DNA from: an uncultured Elusimicrobia bacterium | Lineage (GTDB): Bacteria; Elusimicrobiota; Elusimicrobia; Elusimicrobiales; Elusimicrobiaceae | Direction: 5' to 3' | Assembly: GCA_947306425.1 (NCBI GenBank) | Contig: CAMZGO010000002.1 | Coordinates: forward strand, 1 to 64,000 | Length of the DNA stretch: 64,000 nucleotides | Part shown: piece by piece, positions 35,207 to 42,811 of the stretch | Position numbering within the stretch: the stretch's first letter is position 1 | Layout of the letters: each line of letters begins with the position of its first letter | Notes under the pieces: generated by a model | What the model was told of the DNA's origin: nothing | The model's database searches: none | Seen by the model: the letters and a program-made list of their open reading frames with translations, nothing else | Translations under genes and position numbers: made by a program

Positions 35207-35584
35207 TTAAACATCGCCCATTATTTTTTTGACTTTTTGCAGTAAAACAGTATTTCTAAACGGTTTATAACAATAATCTTTAACTATCGGATTACCGGTA
35301 AACATATTGCCAGCTTCTTCCAAAGCGGAAGTTATCATTACGGAAATGCCCAAAAGGTCCTCATCTTTTGTCATTTCCTCTACTATTGCACGCCCGTCAA
35401 GGCCGGGCAACATAAGGTCTAATACAACCAAATGAGGGCGCACTTTTTTAATTAACGGTATTGCGTTTCTGCCGTTATCACAAGCATGAACTTCATAACC
35501 GGCACGTACCAAAATTAAATTTAGAAGTTGCAAGATATCTCTTTCATCTTCAACTATAACAATTTTTTTCTTTATTTCTTCCAT
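35207..35584 (-). CDS. Single-domain response regulator (CheY-like receiver)
   Basis: 125 residues, a receiver domain only. Acidic pocket EDERD near residue 12, phospho-acceptor Asp in VVLDLMLPGLDG near residue 57, conserved Thr/Ser in MITSA near 85 and Lys in CYKPF near 107. There is no output domain, so it acts by protein contact. No histidine kinase is nearby. GAGGGG precedes the ATG. It is translationally coupled to pth, which does not indicate its partner. Confidence 0.9.
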   Translation of the reverse strand: MEEIKKKIVIVEDERDILQLLNLILVRAGYEVHACDNGRNAIPLIKKVRPHLVVLDLMLPGLDGRAIVEEMTKDEDLLGISVMITSALEEAGNMFTGNPIVKDYCYKPFRNTVLLQKVKKIMGDV

Positions 35585-35640
35585 AACACACCCCTCTAAA
35601 TATACTATAATAATTATATTATACTTTTTAACGGGAATTT

Positions 35641-36372
35641 ATGCAAAGTACATCTTTCCAAGCAAAAATTTGGCAAAAACTTATCAAATTTGATAGGGAA
35701 AATATTTTTTTTAAAACAAAGCAAACAGTTTTAATTGCTTTATCAGGCGGGGCGGATTCTGTTGCCTTGTTACATTTCGCCTGCGCATTAGGTAAAAAAA
35801 AGCAATTTAAAGTTTGTGCGTGCCATATAAATCATAACTTACGTTCTACGGCAAAACGTGATGAAAACCTAGTAAAAAAATTATGTGGAGAGTTAAATAT
35901 TCCGCTGATTATAAAAAGGGTATCCGTTAAAACTCTTGCTAAAAAGGAAAAATTAAGTTTGGAACATGCAGCCAGAAAATTACGCTATAAAGCCCTTGAA
36001 GATGCGGCCGAAAAATTCAAATGTAAAGTTGTTGCTTTTGCCCACCATGCAGATGACAATGTGGAAACATTTTTCTTAAATATTTTGCGTGGCACGCAAC
36101 TAAAAGGTTTGGGCGGCATACCGGCGGTGCGCCCGCTTGGTGAATTAAAAATAATCAGGCCGTTTTTATGTCTAACTAAAAAAGAAATTTTGGAATATTG
36201 TGGCTACCACAATTTACCTTTTGAAAATGACGAAACGAATTTTGATGATGTTTACACGCGCAATTTTATTCGCTTAAACTTATTACCGATGCTTGAAGAA
36301 AAGCAACCGCAAATCCGCCAACATATTTTAAACTTATGCAAGCAAGTGCAAGATATTTTTAAAGATAAATAA
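35641..36372 (+). CDS. tilS: tRNA(Ile)-lysidine synthase
   Basis: 243 residues. ATP-dependent lysidine formation at C34 of the AUA-decoding tRNA-Ile. PP-loop ALSGGADSVALLH near residue 33, CHINHNLRS, AHHADDNVETFFLNILRG and GLGGIPAVRP are typical. It comprises the catalytic N-terminal domain with little of the C-terminal tRNA-binding extension of E. coli TilS (~430 residues), like the compact forms in some other bacteria. ACGGGAA precedes the ATG. Confidence 0.92.
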   Translation: MQSTSFQAKIWQKLIKFDRENIFFKTKQTVLIALSGGADSVALLHFACALGKKKQFKVCACHINHNLRSTAKRDENLVKKLCGELNIPLIIKRVSVKTLAKKEKLSLEHAARKLRYKALEDAAEKFKCKVVAFAHHADDNVETFFLNILRGTQLKGLGGIPAVRPLGELKIIRPFLCLTKKEILEYCGYHNLPFENDETNFDDVYTRNFIRLNLLPMLEEKQPQIRQHILNLCKQVQDIFKDK

Positions 36373-36408
36373 TAAAAACCATAACTTATAATTTGTTATA
36401 ATAAAATT

Positions 36409-36640
36409 GTTAGGGAAATTCCTAACATAAAATTTGATCTGTTTTTTGGAATCTGCGTTTAGCGCAGAAGGGCTTTTGGAAACAAAAGCGCCTTTACCCG
36501 TCCAAAATAAACAGTCGTATCTTTGAACATACGAGTACCCGCCGGGGGAAAGTATGTTTAATACTGTCGCCTAAAAGGCGACAGATACGGCTGTCATATT
36601 TGGTCTTGGGTAAAGGCACCGAATATGACAGCCGTTTTTT
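36409..36640 (+). ncRNA. Pseudoknotted structured RNA, copy 3 (best preserved)
   Basis: 5' hairpin GTTAGG/CCTAAC (36409-36426); P1 CTGTTTTTTGGA (36439-36450) with TCCAAAATAAACAG (36501-36514); P2 TCTGCG/CGCAGA; P3 GCTTTTG-GAAA-CAAAAGC; AACATAC/GTATGTT enclosing a GAGTA...GAAA internal loop; hairpin GTCGCC/GGCGAC; terminator CGGCTGTCATATT (36588-36600) with AATATGACAGCCG (36622-36634) and T-run. GCCTTTACCC (36490-36499) pairs with GGGTAAAGGC in the terminator loop (36608-36617), 10 bp. TATAAT at ~36397-36402 is a promoter candidate. No adjacent TPR or nuclease gene here. Confidence 0.8.
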
Positions 36641-36735
36641 ATTGGCTTCGCCTTTTTGGCTAATCTTTGTTTTTTCTACGGCTTCGTTTCTAAAGCACAA
36701 TTTCGAAGCAGATTTAAAGAAATTTATTTCTTATA

Positions 36736-36849
36736 CTCCCCGCCCCTTTGTTTACAAAGGCGGAGGGCTGGGGGTGGGGTTTTAAAATAAAGATATTTCC
36801 TTATTTTATAACCCCACTCCTAACCTCTCCACCTTAGAAAGGGGAGAGG
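36736..36849. repeat. GC-rich inverted repeat, MITE-like
   Basis: Left arm 36736-36790 and right arm 36801-36849 are inverted copies (GGGGTTTTAAAATAA-type against TTATTTTATAACCCC-type), and each arm contains its own CCCCTTT/AAAGG hairpin. The G-rich and C-rich strands contrast sharply with the AT-rich surroundings. No coding potential. With RNA copy 3 it fills the 36373-36885 gap; 36641-36735 shows nothing recognisable. Confidence 0.6.
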
Positions 36850-36885
36850 AATTAGAAGAAATACGCAAAAAAAGGAGAAACTAAA

Positions 36886-37422
36886 ATGAAAATAAATAAA
36901 AGAGGCTTTACACTTTTGGAATTGTTGGTAGTAGTTTTAATTATCGGGGTGCTGGCTGCAATTGCAATTCCGCAGTATAAAATGGTTGTGGGGCGCAGTA
37001 AATTTAATACTTTAAAAGCTATGACACAAGCCTTAGCAAATTCCGCTGAAAGATTTTATTTAATTAATGATAGATACCCTAATTCTTATAATGAATTGGA
37101 TGTTGAACTGCCTGGACGTACAGGAGGGTTTGAGAGAGATACTTTGTTTACGATACGGTCTGCACAAATGACTTGTACATTAGATTTTGGAAACGAAAAA
37201 TACATAAACTGTATAAAAAATATATTTGGAACAGATTTTGTATATCAACAATATTTTAGTAATGCTGCCGAAGGAAATAAAAATCTAAGATATTGTATGT
37301 TATATACTGAATCTAGACAAGGTAAGCTCAATAAAATATGTCAACAGGACGTAGGTGACAGTAGTAAAAGGGTACAATGCAACGGCAGTATTTGTATATA
37401 CTATTATAATAAAAACAAGTAA
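36886..37422 (+). CDS. Type IV pilin-like protein
   Basis: 178 residues: leader MKINKRG, then [20 protein letters not shown] with Glu at mature position 5. Globular domain with cysteines (MTCTLDFG, YINCIKNIFG, RYCMLY, KICQQD, VQCNGSICIYYY). AAAGGAGAAACTAAA precedes the ATG. Unlike three other pilins here it has no poly-T promoter; the nearest upstream elements are the GC-rich inverted repeat and RNA copy 3. It is convergent with coaD with a one-base gap. Confidence 0.9.
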   Translation: MKINKRGFTLLELLVVVLIIGVLAAIAIPQYKMVVGRSKFNTLKAMTQALANSAERFYLINDRYPNSYNELDVELPGRTGGFERDTLFTIRSAQMTCTLDFGNEKYINCIKNIFGTDFVYQQYFSNAAEGNKNLRYCMLYTESRQGKLNKICQQDVGDSSKRVQCNGSICIYYYNKNK

Positions 37423-37423
37423 A

Positions 37424-37906
37424 CTATTTCTTAAATTTTTTCTTTAAGGCTTTGTCAATATTTGACGGCACACAATCTTTCAGTTCCCCACCAAATTGAT
37501 AAACCTCTTTAACAACGGAAGAACTCAAATAAGTATTTTTTTCACTCGGCATAAAAAATATAGTTTCCATTTTCGGGCTTAATTTTTTATTTATATTTGC
37601 TAAAGTAAATTCATACTCCAAATCTGTCACCGCGCGCAGACCGCGTATACACGCGTTGGCTTTTGTTTTTTTCATATAATCAACAAGAAGACCGTCAAAA
37701 AAATCAACTTTTACATTTTTGAATTTTTTGATTAAAGGCGCAATTTGCGCTTTTCTTTCCTCATTTGTAAATAAAGATTTCTTTGCGCTATTATTTAAAA
37801 TTGCGACAATAACTTCATCAAATAAAGCGGCAGCCCTTTCAATAATATCAAGGTGTCCGTTTGTTATAGGGTCAAAAGAACCGGGGTATACTGCAAGTTT
37901 TTTCAT
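37424..37906 (-). CDS. coaD: Pantetheine-phosphate adenylyltransferase
   Basis: 160 residues from the ATG at 37906, preceded by GAGAGG; an upstream extension of 17 codons would run into the divergent dNTPase promoter. Penultimate step of CoA synthesis. Signature YPGSFDPITNGHLDII near the start, ACIRGLRAVTDLEYEF and the C-terminal FMPSEKNTYLSSSVVKEV are all typical. Confidence 0.95.
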   Translation of the reverse strand: MKKLAVYPGSFDPITNGHLDIIERAAALFDEVIVAILNNSAKKSLFTNEERKAQIAPLIKKFKNVKVDFFDGLLVDYMKKTKANACIRGLRAVTDLEYEFTLANINKKLSPKMETIFFMPSEKNTYLSSSVVKEVYQFGGELKDCVPSNIDKALKKKFKK

Positions 37907-37929
37907 AGAAAAATACCTCTCATATTTAT

Positions 37930-37941
37930 TATAATAATTAT
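37930..37941 (+). promoter_or_regulatory. -10 box giving a probable leaderless dNTPase mRNA
   Basis: TATAAT (37930-37935) ends exactly 6 nt before the ATG; no Shine-Dalgarno; no convincing -35. Confidence 0.45.
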
Positions 37942-39060
37942 ATGATAAAAAATCCATTTAGTGAAGAACTTTATAAAAAACGAACTCACGCACAAAAGCC
38001 AGATTTCCGCGGTGAATATTTTAGGGACCAAACTAAAATTATTCACAGCCAGCCGTTCAGACGTTTAAAAAGTAAAACGCAGGTTTTTGCCGCTCCGGAA
38101 AATGACCATATTTGTACACGCATTGAACACGTTTTACACGTGGCAACTATAGCGGCCTCAATTTGCAAAGGGCTTAAAAATACAGGGGCTTGGCAACTTG
38201 AAGAAGAACTTGCTTTCGCCATCGGTCTTGCTCATGATTTAGGCCATGCGCCGTTCGGACACGAAGGTGAAAGTGCCCTAGCGAAAAAACTTACACCGAT
38301 TCCTTTTATGCACGAAATTAACGGTTACAGAGTAGTAGAACATTTAACAAATTACGGCGAAGGTTTAAATTTGACTTATGCCGTTAAAGACGGGATTATC
38401 TGTCATTGTGGCGAAGATTTTAAAAACAATGCTTTAAAACCTTCAAATAAACCAAACGACTTGGAAAACATTAAAAACAGGCACAATTTGCCATCCACTT
38501 ATGAAGGGTGTATCGTTAGAATTGCAGACAAAATCGCCTATCTCGGCCGTGATATTGAAGATGCTGTCAGAACTGAAATTATAACAAAAGCGCAAGTTCC
38601 TGCTTTAATAAAAAAAGAACTCGGTGAAAATAACGGCGAAATTATAAATACTTTGGTTTTGGACTTAATTGAAAATTCAAAAAATAAAGACTCATTAGGT
38701 TTCTCTGAAGAAAAATTTGAACTTATTACTTTACTTAAAGAATTTAATTATGCAAACATTTACGGCCATCCAAAATTAACCCAACTGCGCACCGTATTGT
38801 TTAAAGCGGTAGGAGATTTGTTTGATTATTATTTGGAACTCTTCAAAAAATACGGTTTTAGCGATGCTTATAAAAGGCCGGAACTGAAGGTCAGTGCACA
38901 AAAATTCGGGCATTACTTGCACGCGATGCAGCAGATATATGCCAAAGAAAACACAGATGCAAAAACTATAGTTACCGATTACATAGCCGGAATGACGGAC
39001 CTTTTTGCCCAAGATAGTATTCAAGACGCTTTGGATTTGAAGTTGAACTTTGATTACTAG
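37942..39060 (+). CDS. dgt: Deoxyguanosinetriphosphate triphosphohydrolase-like protein
   Basis: 372 residues of the HD-domain dNTPase family, which removes triphosphate from dNTPs and tunes nucleotide pools. The metal ligands are in RIEHVLHVATIA and LAHDLGHAPFGHEGE; FRRLKSKTQVF near residue 32 and RIADKIAYLGRDIEDA are also conserved. Probably leaderless (TATAAT 6 nt upstream). Confidence 0.9.
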   Translation: MIKNPFSEELYKKRTHAQKPDFRGEYFRDQTKIIHSQPFRRLKSKTQVFAAPENDHICTRIEHVLHVATIAASICKGLKNTGAWQLEEELAFAIGLAHDLGHAPFGHEGESALAKKLTPIPFMHEINGYRVVEHLTNYGEGLNLTYAVKDGIICHCGEDFKNNALKPSNKPNDLENIKNRHNLPSTYEGCIVRIADKIAYLGRDIEDAVRTEIITKAQVPALIKKELGENNGEIINTLVLDLIENSKNKDSLGFSEEKFELITLLKEFNYANIYGHPKLTQLRTVLFKAVGDLFDYYLELFKKYGFSDAYKRPELKVSAQKFGHYLHAMQQIYAKENTDAKTIVTDYIAGMTDLFAQDSIQDALDLKLNFDY

Positions 39061-39123
39061 TATATAATTGTATATAAACATTTCCGGTGTAAATTTTGCT
39101 AAAATTTCGGATACTAGTTTATT

Positions 39124-39152
39124 TTGCTTTAAAAACAGTTTTTTGCTAAAAT
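39124..39152 (+). promoter_or_regulatory. tRNA-Gly promoter
   Basis: TTGCTT (39124-39129), 17-bp spacer, TAAAAT (39147-39152); the predicted start is about 2 bases before the tRNA. Confidence 0.6.
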
Positions 39153-39160
39153 ATATTTAT

Positions 39161-39231
39161 GCGGGCGTGGTTCAATGGTAGAACGGAAGCTTCCCAAGCT
39201 TTAGACGAGGGTTCGATTCCCTTCGCCCGCT
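39161..39231 (+). tRNA. tRNA-Gly (anticodon CCC)
   Basis: Acceptor GCGGGCG/CGCCCGC, D stem GTTC/GAAC, anticodon stem GAAGC/GCTTT with loop TTCCCAA (CCC), T arm GAGGG-TTCGATT-CCCTT. No encoded CCA; a T-run follows immediately. Confidence 0.95.
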
Positions 39232-39252
39232 TTTTTAAAGTAAGAGGTCTTT

Positions 39253-39864
39253 ATGACAGAAAATAACTTGGAAAAGAAAAAATCATCAAAGGAATTATGG
39301 CTTGTTTTAATTTTTGTGGACATTATAGCCCTTTGCATTTTCAGTTATTTTATTTATTCATCTTTTGCCAACAGCACTAAAAAGTCTGTTCAAATCAACC
39401 GTAATCCTAAAACAGAAGAAATAGTTTTGGAAGAAATTGATTTAAGGGAAACAGTAAAAGAAACGAAAAAAGAAATACCTCAAGAAATTAACAAAGAACA
39501 AACAGACAAAAAGAATCAAGTAAAAGAAGATTCTAAACCCTCTCAAACAAAGGAACAAAAAGAAATCAGTGAACCTACACTTGTAACTAAACAAGAAGAA
39601 AGGGAAAGTTTTAATGTGTCCGGAACCGGTAAATGGCGCAAAGTTACCTTCAGATATTTTGATGATGCAAAAAGCGTTGCAATCATCAGCGGTTTTACTA
39701 TGCGTAAACAAAGCCCTCTTAAAAAAGTGAAAGGTATTTGGGAAACAACTTTAACGATAGCACCAGGTACATATAATTATATGTTTGTTGTAGATGGTAA
39801 TGAAGTTAAAGACCCTTATAACAAACAAGAAAATAACGGGCGTTCAGTGATAAATATAAAATAA
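39253..39864 (+). CDS. Membrane-anchored protein with C-terminal CBM48/AMPK-type glycogen-binding-like domain
   Basis: 203 residues: cytoplasmic N-terminus, one membrane helix (~16-37, LVLIFVDIIALCIFSYFIYS), a long Lys/Glu/Gln-rich linker (~45-115), then an immunoglobulin-like domain (~118-203) with KVTFRYFDDAKSVAIISGF, WETTLTIAPGTYNYMFVVDG and DPYN. This is the layout of the early-set domain of isoamylases and AMPK beta subunits, which binds alpha-glucans. Topology would place the domain outside the membrane. AGAGGT precedes the ATG; it lies 21 bases after tRNA-Gly. Confidence 0.75.
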   Translation: MTENNLEKKKSSKELWLVLIFVDIIALCIFSYFIYSSFANSTKKSVQINRNPKTEEIVLEEIDLRETVKETKKEIPQEINKEQTDKKNQVKEDSKPSQTKEQKEISEPTLVTKQEERESFNVSGTGKWRKVTFRYFDDAKSVAIISGFTMRKQSPLKKVKGIWETTLTIAPGTYNYMFVVDGNEVKDPYNKQENNGRSVINIK

Positions 39865-39976
39865 AAACAATCTTTGTTTGTTTTTAGTAATTGTTTTATA
39901 AAAATTACTTTTTATTTTAAATACGTCGTAGAAATCAAAAAAATTAAAAATTATTTATATCAATTTTTAAAAAAAT

Positions 39977-40005
39977 TTGCATTTTGCATATTTTTTTTAT
40001 ATCAT
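39977..40005 (+). promoter_or_regulatory. Promoter of the Lys-rich protein gene
   Basis: TTGCAT (39977-39982), 17-bp T-rich spacer, TATCAT (40000-40005), followed by a ~30-base leader ending with AGGAG. Confidence 0.55.
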
Positions 40006-40043
40006 TGTTTGTGAAGTATATATCTTAACGCAGGAGAAAAAAA

Positions 40044-40262
40044 ATGCCCGTAAAGAAAAAAGTCGCAAAAAAAGCGGTTAAAAAAACTGTTAAAAAAGCA
40101 GTAAAAAAACCCGCAAAGAAAGTTGCAAAAAAATGCTGTGCAAAAAAATGCTGCAAAAAAGTCGCTGCAAAACCTGCAAAAAAAGTGGCTAAAAAAGCAG
40201 TGAAAAAAGCTGTTAAAAAAGTTACAAAAAAGACAACCAAGAAAGTAGCAAAAAAGAAATAA
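40044..40262 (+). CDS. Lysine/alanine-rich histone H1-like nucleoid protein
   Basis: 72 residues, about half Lys, made of repeated KKAVKK/KKVAKK units, resembling the tails of histone H1-like bacterial proteins (chlamydial Hc1 and AlgP type). Such proteins bind DNA or RNA non-specifically and compact the nucleoid. Two Cys-Cys pairs (KKCCAKKCCKK) in the middle are unusual and could form disulfides or bind metal. CAGGAG lies before the ATG, a good promoter upstream and a strong terminator after, so it is a monocistronic, probably abundant product. Reverse-strand frames here are low-complexity shadows. Confidence 0.8.
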   Translation: MPVKKKVAKKAVKKTVKKAVKKPAKKVAKKCCAKKCCKKVAAKPAKKVAKKAVKKAVKKVTKKTTKKVAKKK

Positions 40263-40270
40263 GTATTTAA

Positions 40271-40306
40271 CCAAAAAACCCCGATGATACATCGGGGTTT
40301 TTTGGT
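40271..40306 (+). terminator. Strong intrinsic terminator
   Basis: AAAAAACCCCGATG / CATCGGGGTTTTTT, 14-bp stem after the Lys-rich gene. Confidence 0.9.
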
Positions 40307-40359
40307 TTTTTATTACAAATTATACCCTTTAAAACTAATTAAATAACAGGAGGTGAACT

Positions 40360-41667
40360 ATGGAACAAAATATAGTTCAGAAAACACACCCTAGTGGCTT
40401 ATGGCTGATTTGCGTTACGGAAGCTTTTGAGCGTTTCAGTTATTATGCCATGAGGGCTTTACTTATTCTCTATTTCGTATATGCTTTAAAAATAGACAGG
40501 GCAAATGCCGCAAATCTTTATGGAACTTTTACAAGTTTAGTTTATTTATCCGGTATTATCGGCGGTTATGTGGCAGATAGATTTATAGGACAAAAACAAT
40601 CTATTATCTGGGGCGCTTTGATGATAATCATCGGGCAATTTTTGCTTGGCTTTGAAAATATAGGCATAATTTATACAGCCCTTGGTTTCCTGATTATGGG
40701 AAACGGATTTTTTAAAATCAGCATTACAACACTTGTAGGCACCTTGTATGAAAGACAAGACCCGCGCCGCGATGCAGGCTTTACTATATTTTATATGGCG
40801 GTTAATTTAGGTGCTTTTTTGGCTGCTATTATCGGCGGAGGTATTGGAGAAAAATTCGGCTGGCGGTATGGTTTTTGGGCTGCAGGCCTTGCAATGATTA
40901 TAGGGCTGCTTATATTCCTTTGGGGCAAAGAAAAATATTTTACCGGCAAAGGTGATAAGCCCAAAAAAATTACTGCTCAAACCGAAGAAGTTAAAAAAGT
41001 TCCTTTAACCGTACAAGAAAAACAAAAAATTGCCGTTATTTTTATTTTGGCTTTCTTCGTTATTTTCTTTTGGACTGCTTTTGAACAATCAGGTGCTGCA
41101 CTAAATTTATTTGCTTATGAGCATACAAACAGGATGATTAGCCTTTTTGGTTGGTCCTGGGAAGTACCTGCAACTTGGTTCCAAAGTTTGAACCCGGTAT
41201 TTGTAGTATTATTTGCTCCCTTATTTTCAAAACTTTGGATTGATTTATCAAAGAAAGCAAAAGAACCGTCTTCACCTGCAAAATTTGTCATCGCCCTATG
41301 GCTGCTTGCAATCGGTTATTTAGTTTTATTAATTGCCGCCATGAAAATGGGCCCCGGAATTAAAGTGAGTATGTTTTACTTAATTTTTGCTTATGCGGCA
41401 TTTACAATGGGTGAGCTTTGCTTATCGCCGGTTGGGCTGTCTTTGGTAACAAAACTAGCACCGTTGCAATTTGTAGGTATTTTGATGGCAGTATGGAAAA
41501 CGGCAAATGCAGCCTCTAACAAACTGGCAGGCTATTATTCAAGTTTGTTTGGGCAGATAAGTAATGAAGCATTTTTCGGCGGATTAATTATTGCCCCTTT
41601 GGCGGCATCAATAATCCTTCTCTTTTTAATGAAACCATTAAAACAATGGATGGGAGATGTAAAATAA
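40360..41667 (+). CDS. POT/PTR family proton-dependent oligopeptide transporter
   Basis: 435 residues, 12 or more helices, major facilitator type. Begins HPSGLWLICVTEAFERFSYYAMRA-like (the ExxERFxYY signature is visible as EAFERFSYY), and GGYVADRFIGQKQSI and FTIFYMAVNLGAFLA are typical of PTR2 proteins. Imports di- and tripeptides with protons, fitting a gut fermenter of amino acids. AGGAGGTGAACT precedes the ATG. Confidence 0.93.
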   Translation: MEQNIVQKTHPSGLWLICVTEAFERFSYYAMRALLILYFVYALKIDRANAANLYGTFTSLVYLSGIIGGYVADRFIGQKQSIIWGALMIIIGQFLLGFENIGIIYTALGFLIMGNGFFKISITTLVGTLYERQDPRRDAGFTIFYMAVNLGAFLAAIIGGGIGEKFGWRYGFWAAGLAMIIGLLIFLWGKEKYFTGKGDKPKKITAQTEEVKKVPLTVQEKQKIAVIFILAFFVIFFWTAFEQSGAALNLFAYEHTNRMISLFGWSWEVPATWFQSLNPVFVVLFAPLFSKLWIDLSKKAKEPSSPAKFVIALWLLAIGYLVLLIAAMKMGPGIKVSMFYLIFAYAAFTMGELCLSPVGLSLVTKLAPLQFVGILMAVWKTANAASNKLAGYYSSLFGQISNEAFFGGLIIAPLAASIILLFLMKPLKQWMGDVK

Positions 41668-41708
41668 AATATCCAGTTTAATTTTTGTAATTCTTACAAA
41701 CTATAAAC

Positions 41709-41768
41709 AACGACTGTTGTATCTGGGACTGTAAACAACCCCCAATATGACAGTCGTTTTTTACGTGA
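41709..41768 (+). terminator. Terminator after the peptide transporter
   Basis: AACGACTGT / ACAGTCGTT stem with a ~30-base internal region and T-run. The outer stem resembles the last hairpin of the structured RNA family, but no P1 domain or complementary segment is present upstream. Confidence 0.7.
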
Positions 41769-41783
41769 CAAATTATTAATTAT

Positions 41784-41813
41784 TTGCAAGAAAAGTAAAT
41801 AATTTGCTATTAT
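41784..41813 (+). promoter_or_regulatory. tRNA-Phe promoter
   Basis: TTGCAA (41784-41789), 18-bp spacer, TATTAT (41808-41813), about 20 bases before the tRNA. Confidence 0.5.
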
Positions 41814-41834
41814 ATATGTAGTGATAATTCACTT

Positions 41835-41906
41835 GCCGAGGTAGCTCAGTGGTAGAGCACTGGTCTGAAAAACCAGGTGTCGACAGTTCGATCCTGTCCC
41901 TCGGCA
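41835..41906 (+). tRNA. tRNA-Phe (anticodon GAA)
   Basis: Acceptor GCCGAGG/CCTCGGC, D stem GCTC/GAGC, anticodon stem CTGGT/ACCAG with loop CTGAAAA (GAA), T arm GACAG-TTCGATC-CTGTC. CCA not encoded. Confidence 0.95.
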
Positions 41907-41950
41907 TTTCTTATTCCCATTTTTATCTACTAAAATTATATAATGTATAT

Positions 41951-42811
41951 ATGAACTTTCAGGATATAATACACAATCTCCAAGTATATTGGAAAAAACA
42001 GGGTTGCATTGTCGTACAACCGTATGATTTGGAAAAGGGGGCAGGTACTTTTAACCCTTTTACTTTTTTCGGTTCTTTAACACCGAAACCTACCAGCGTT
42101 TGTTATGTAGAACCATGCCGCCGTCCTGCCGACGGTAGATATGGGGAAAACCCAAACCGTTTGGGTAAATATTATCAATTTCAAGTAATTTTAAAACCCT
42201 CACCCGCAAATATTCAACAACTTTATTTGAATTCTTTAAAATCAATAGGTCTTGACCCGGAAATACACGATGTAAGATGGATTGAAGATGATTGGCAATC
42301 ACCTACTTTGGGGGCTTCCGGCGTCGGTTGGGAAATTTGGCTTGACGGTATGGAAATTACACAATTTACTTATTTTCAAATCATGGCAGGTTATACCTTA
42401 AAGCCGATTACCGTTGAAATCACTTACGGCCTTGAACGCTTGGCTATGTACTCCCAAAAGAAAGATACAATTTTTGACATCATGTGGAACGATACTACAA
42501 CATACGGTGAACTTGTAAAAGAAAGTGAAAGACAATTCTCCCATTACAATTTTGAGGAAGCAAATGTTACAAATTTGCGCCGTTATGTAGAAGAAAACGA
42601 AGAAGAATGTCGTACTCTTTGTAAAAAGGGTTTATATTTACCTGCTTATGACTGTGCAATGCGCGTTTCCCATTATTTTAATACGCTTGAAGCACGCGGC
42701 GCAATATCAGTCAGTGACAGAACAAATATTATAGCTAAAATCCGCCACTTGGCGAAACTTTGTGCTGGTGAATATATCAAACAACATGAAGAACAGGAGG
42801 CTACAAAATGA
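41951..42811 (+). CDS. glyQ: Glycyl-tRNA synthetase alpha subunit
   Basis: 286 residues from the ATG at 41951; the open frame extends back through tRNA-Phe, which is not coding. Begins MNFQDIIHNLQVYWKKQGC, with the alpha-subunit blocks VQPYDLEKGAGTFNPFTF and YVEPCRRPADGRYGENPNR. It forms the alpha2beta2 enzyme with GlyS. No Shine-Dalgarno; a TATAAT (41939-41944) ends 6 nt before the ATG, suggesting a leaderless mRNA independent of the tRNA promoter. The stop overlaps the glyS start by 4 bases. Confidence 0.95.
   Translation: MNFQDIIHNLQVYWKKQGCIVVQPYDLEKGAGTFNPFTFFGSLTPKPTSVCYVEPCRRPADGRYGENPNRLGKYYQFQVILKPSPANIQQLYLNSLKSIGLDPEIHDVRWIEDDWQSPTLGASGVGWEIWLDGMEITQFTYFQIMAGYTLKPITVEITYGLERLAMYSQKKDTIFDIMWNDTTTYGELVKESERQFSHYNFEEANVTNLRRYVEENEEECRTLCKKGLYLPAYDCAMRVSHYFNTLEARGAISVSDRTNIIAKIRHLAKLCAGEYIKQHEEQEATK

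Noticed and set aside
40002-40292. Phe/Ala-rich open frames antisense to the Lys-rich gene
   Set aside because: Mirror images of the AAA-rich coding strand; low complexity and no ribosome site.
41709-41768. A sixth copy of the structured RNA
   Set aside because: Only the last hairpin stem resembles the family. There is no P1, no P2/P3, and no upstream segment complementary to the loop; treated as an ordinary terminator.
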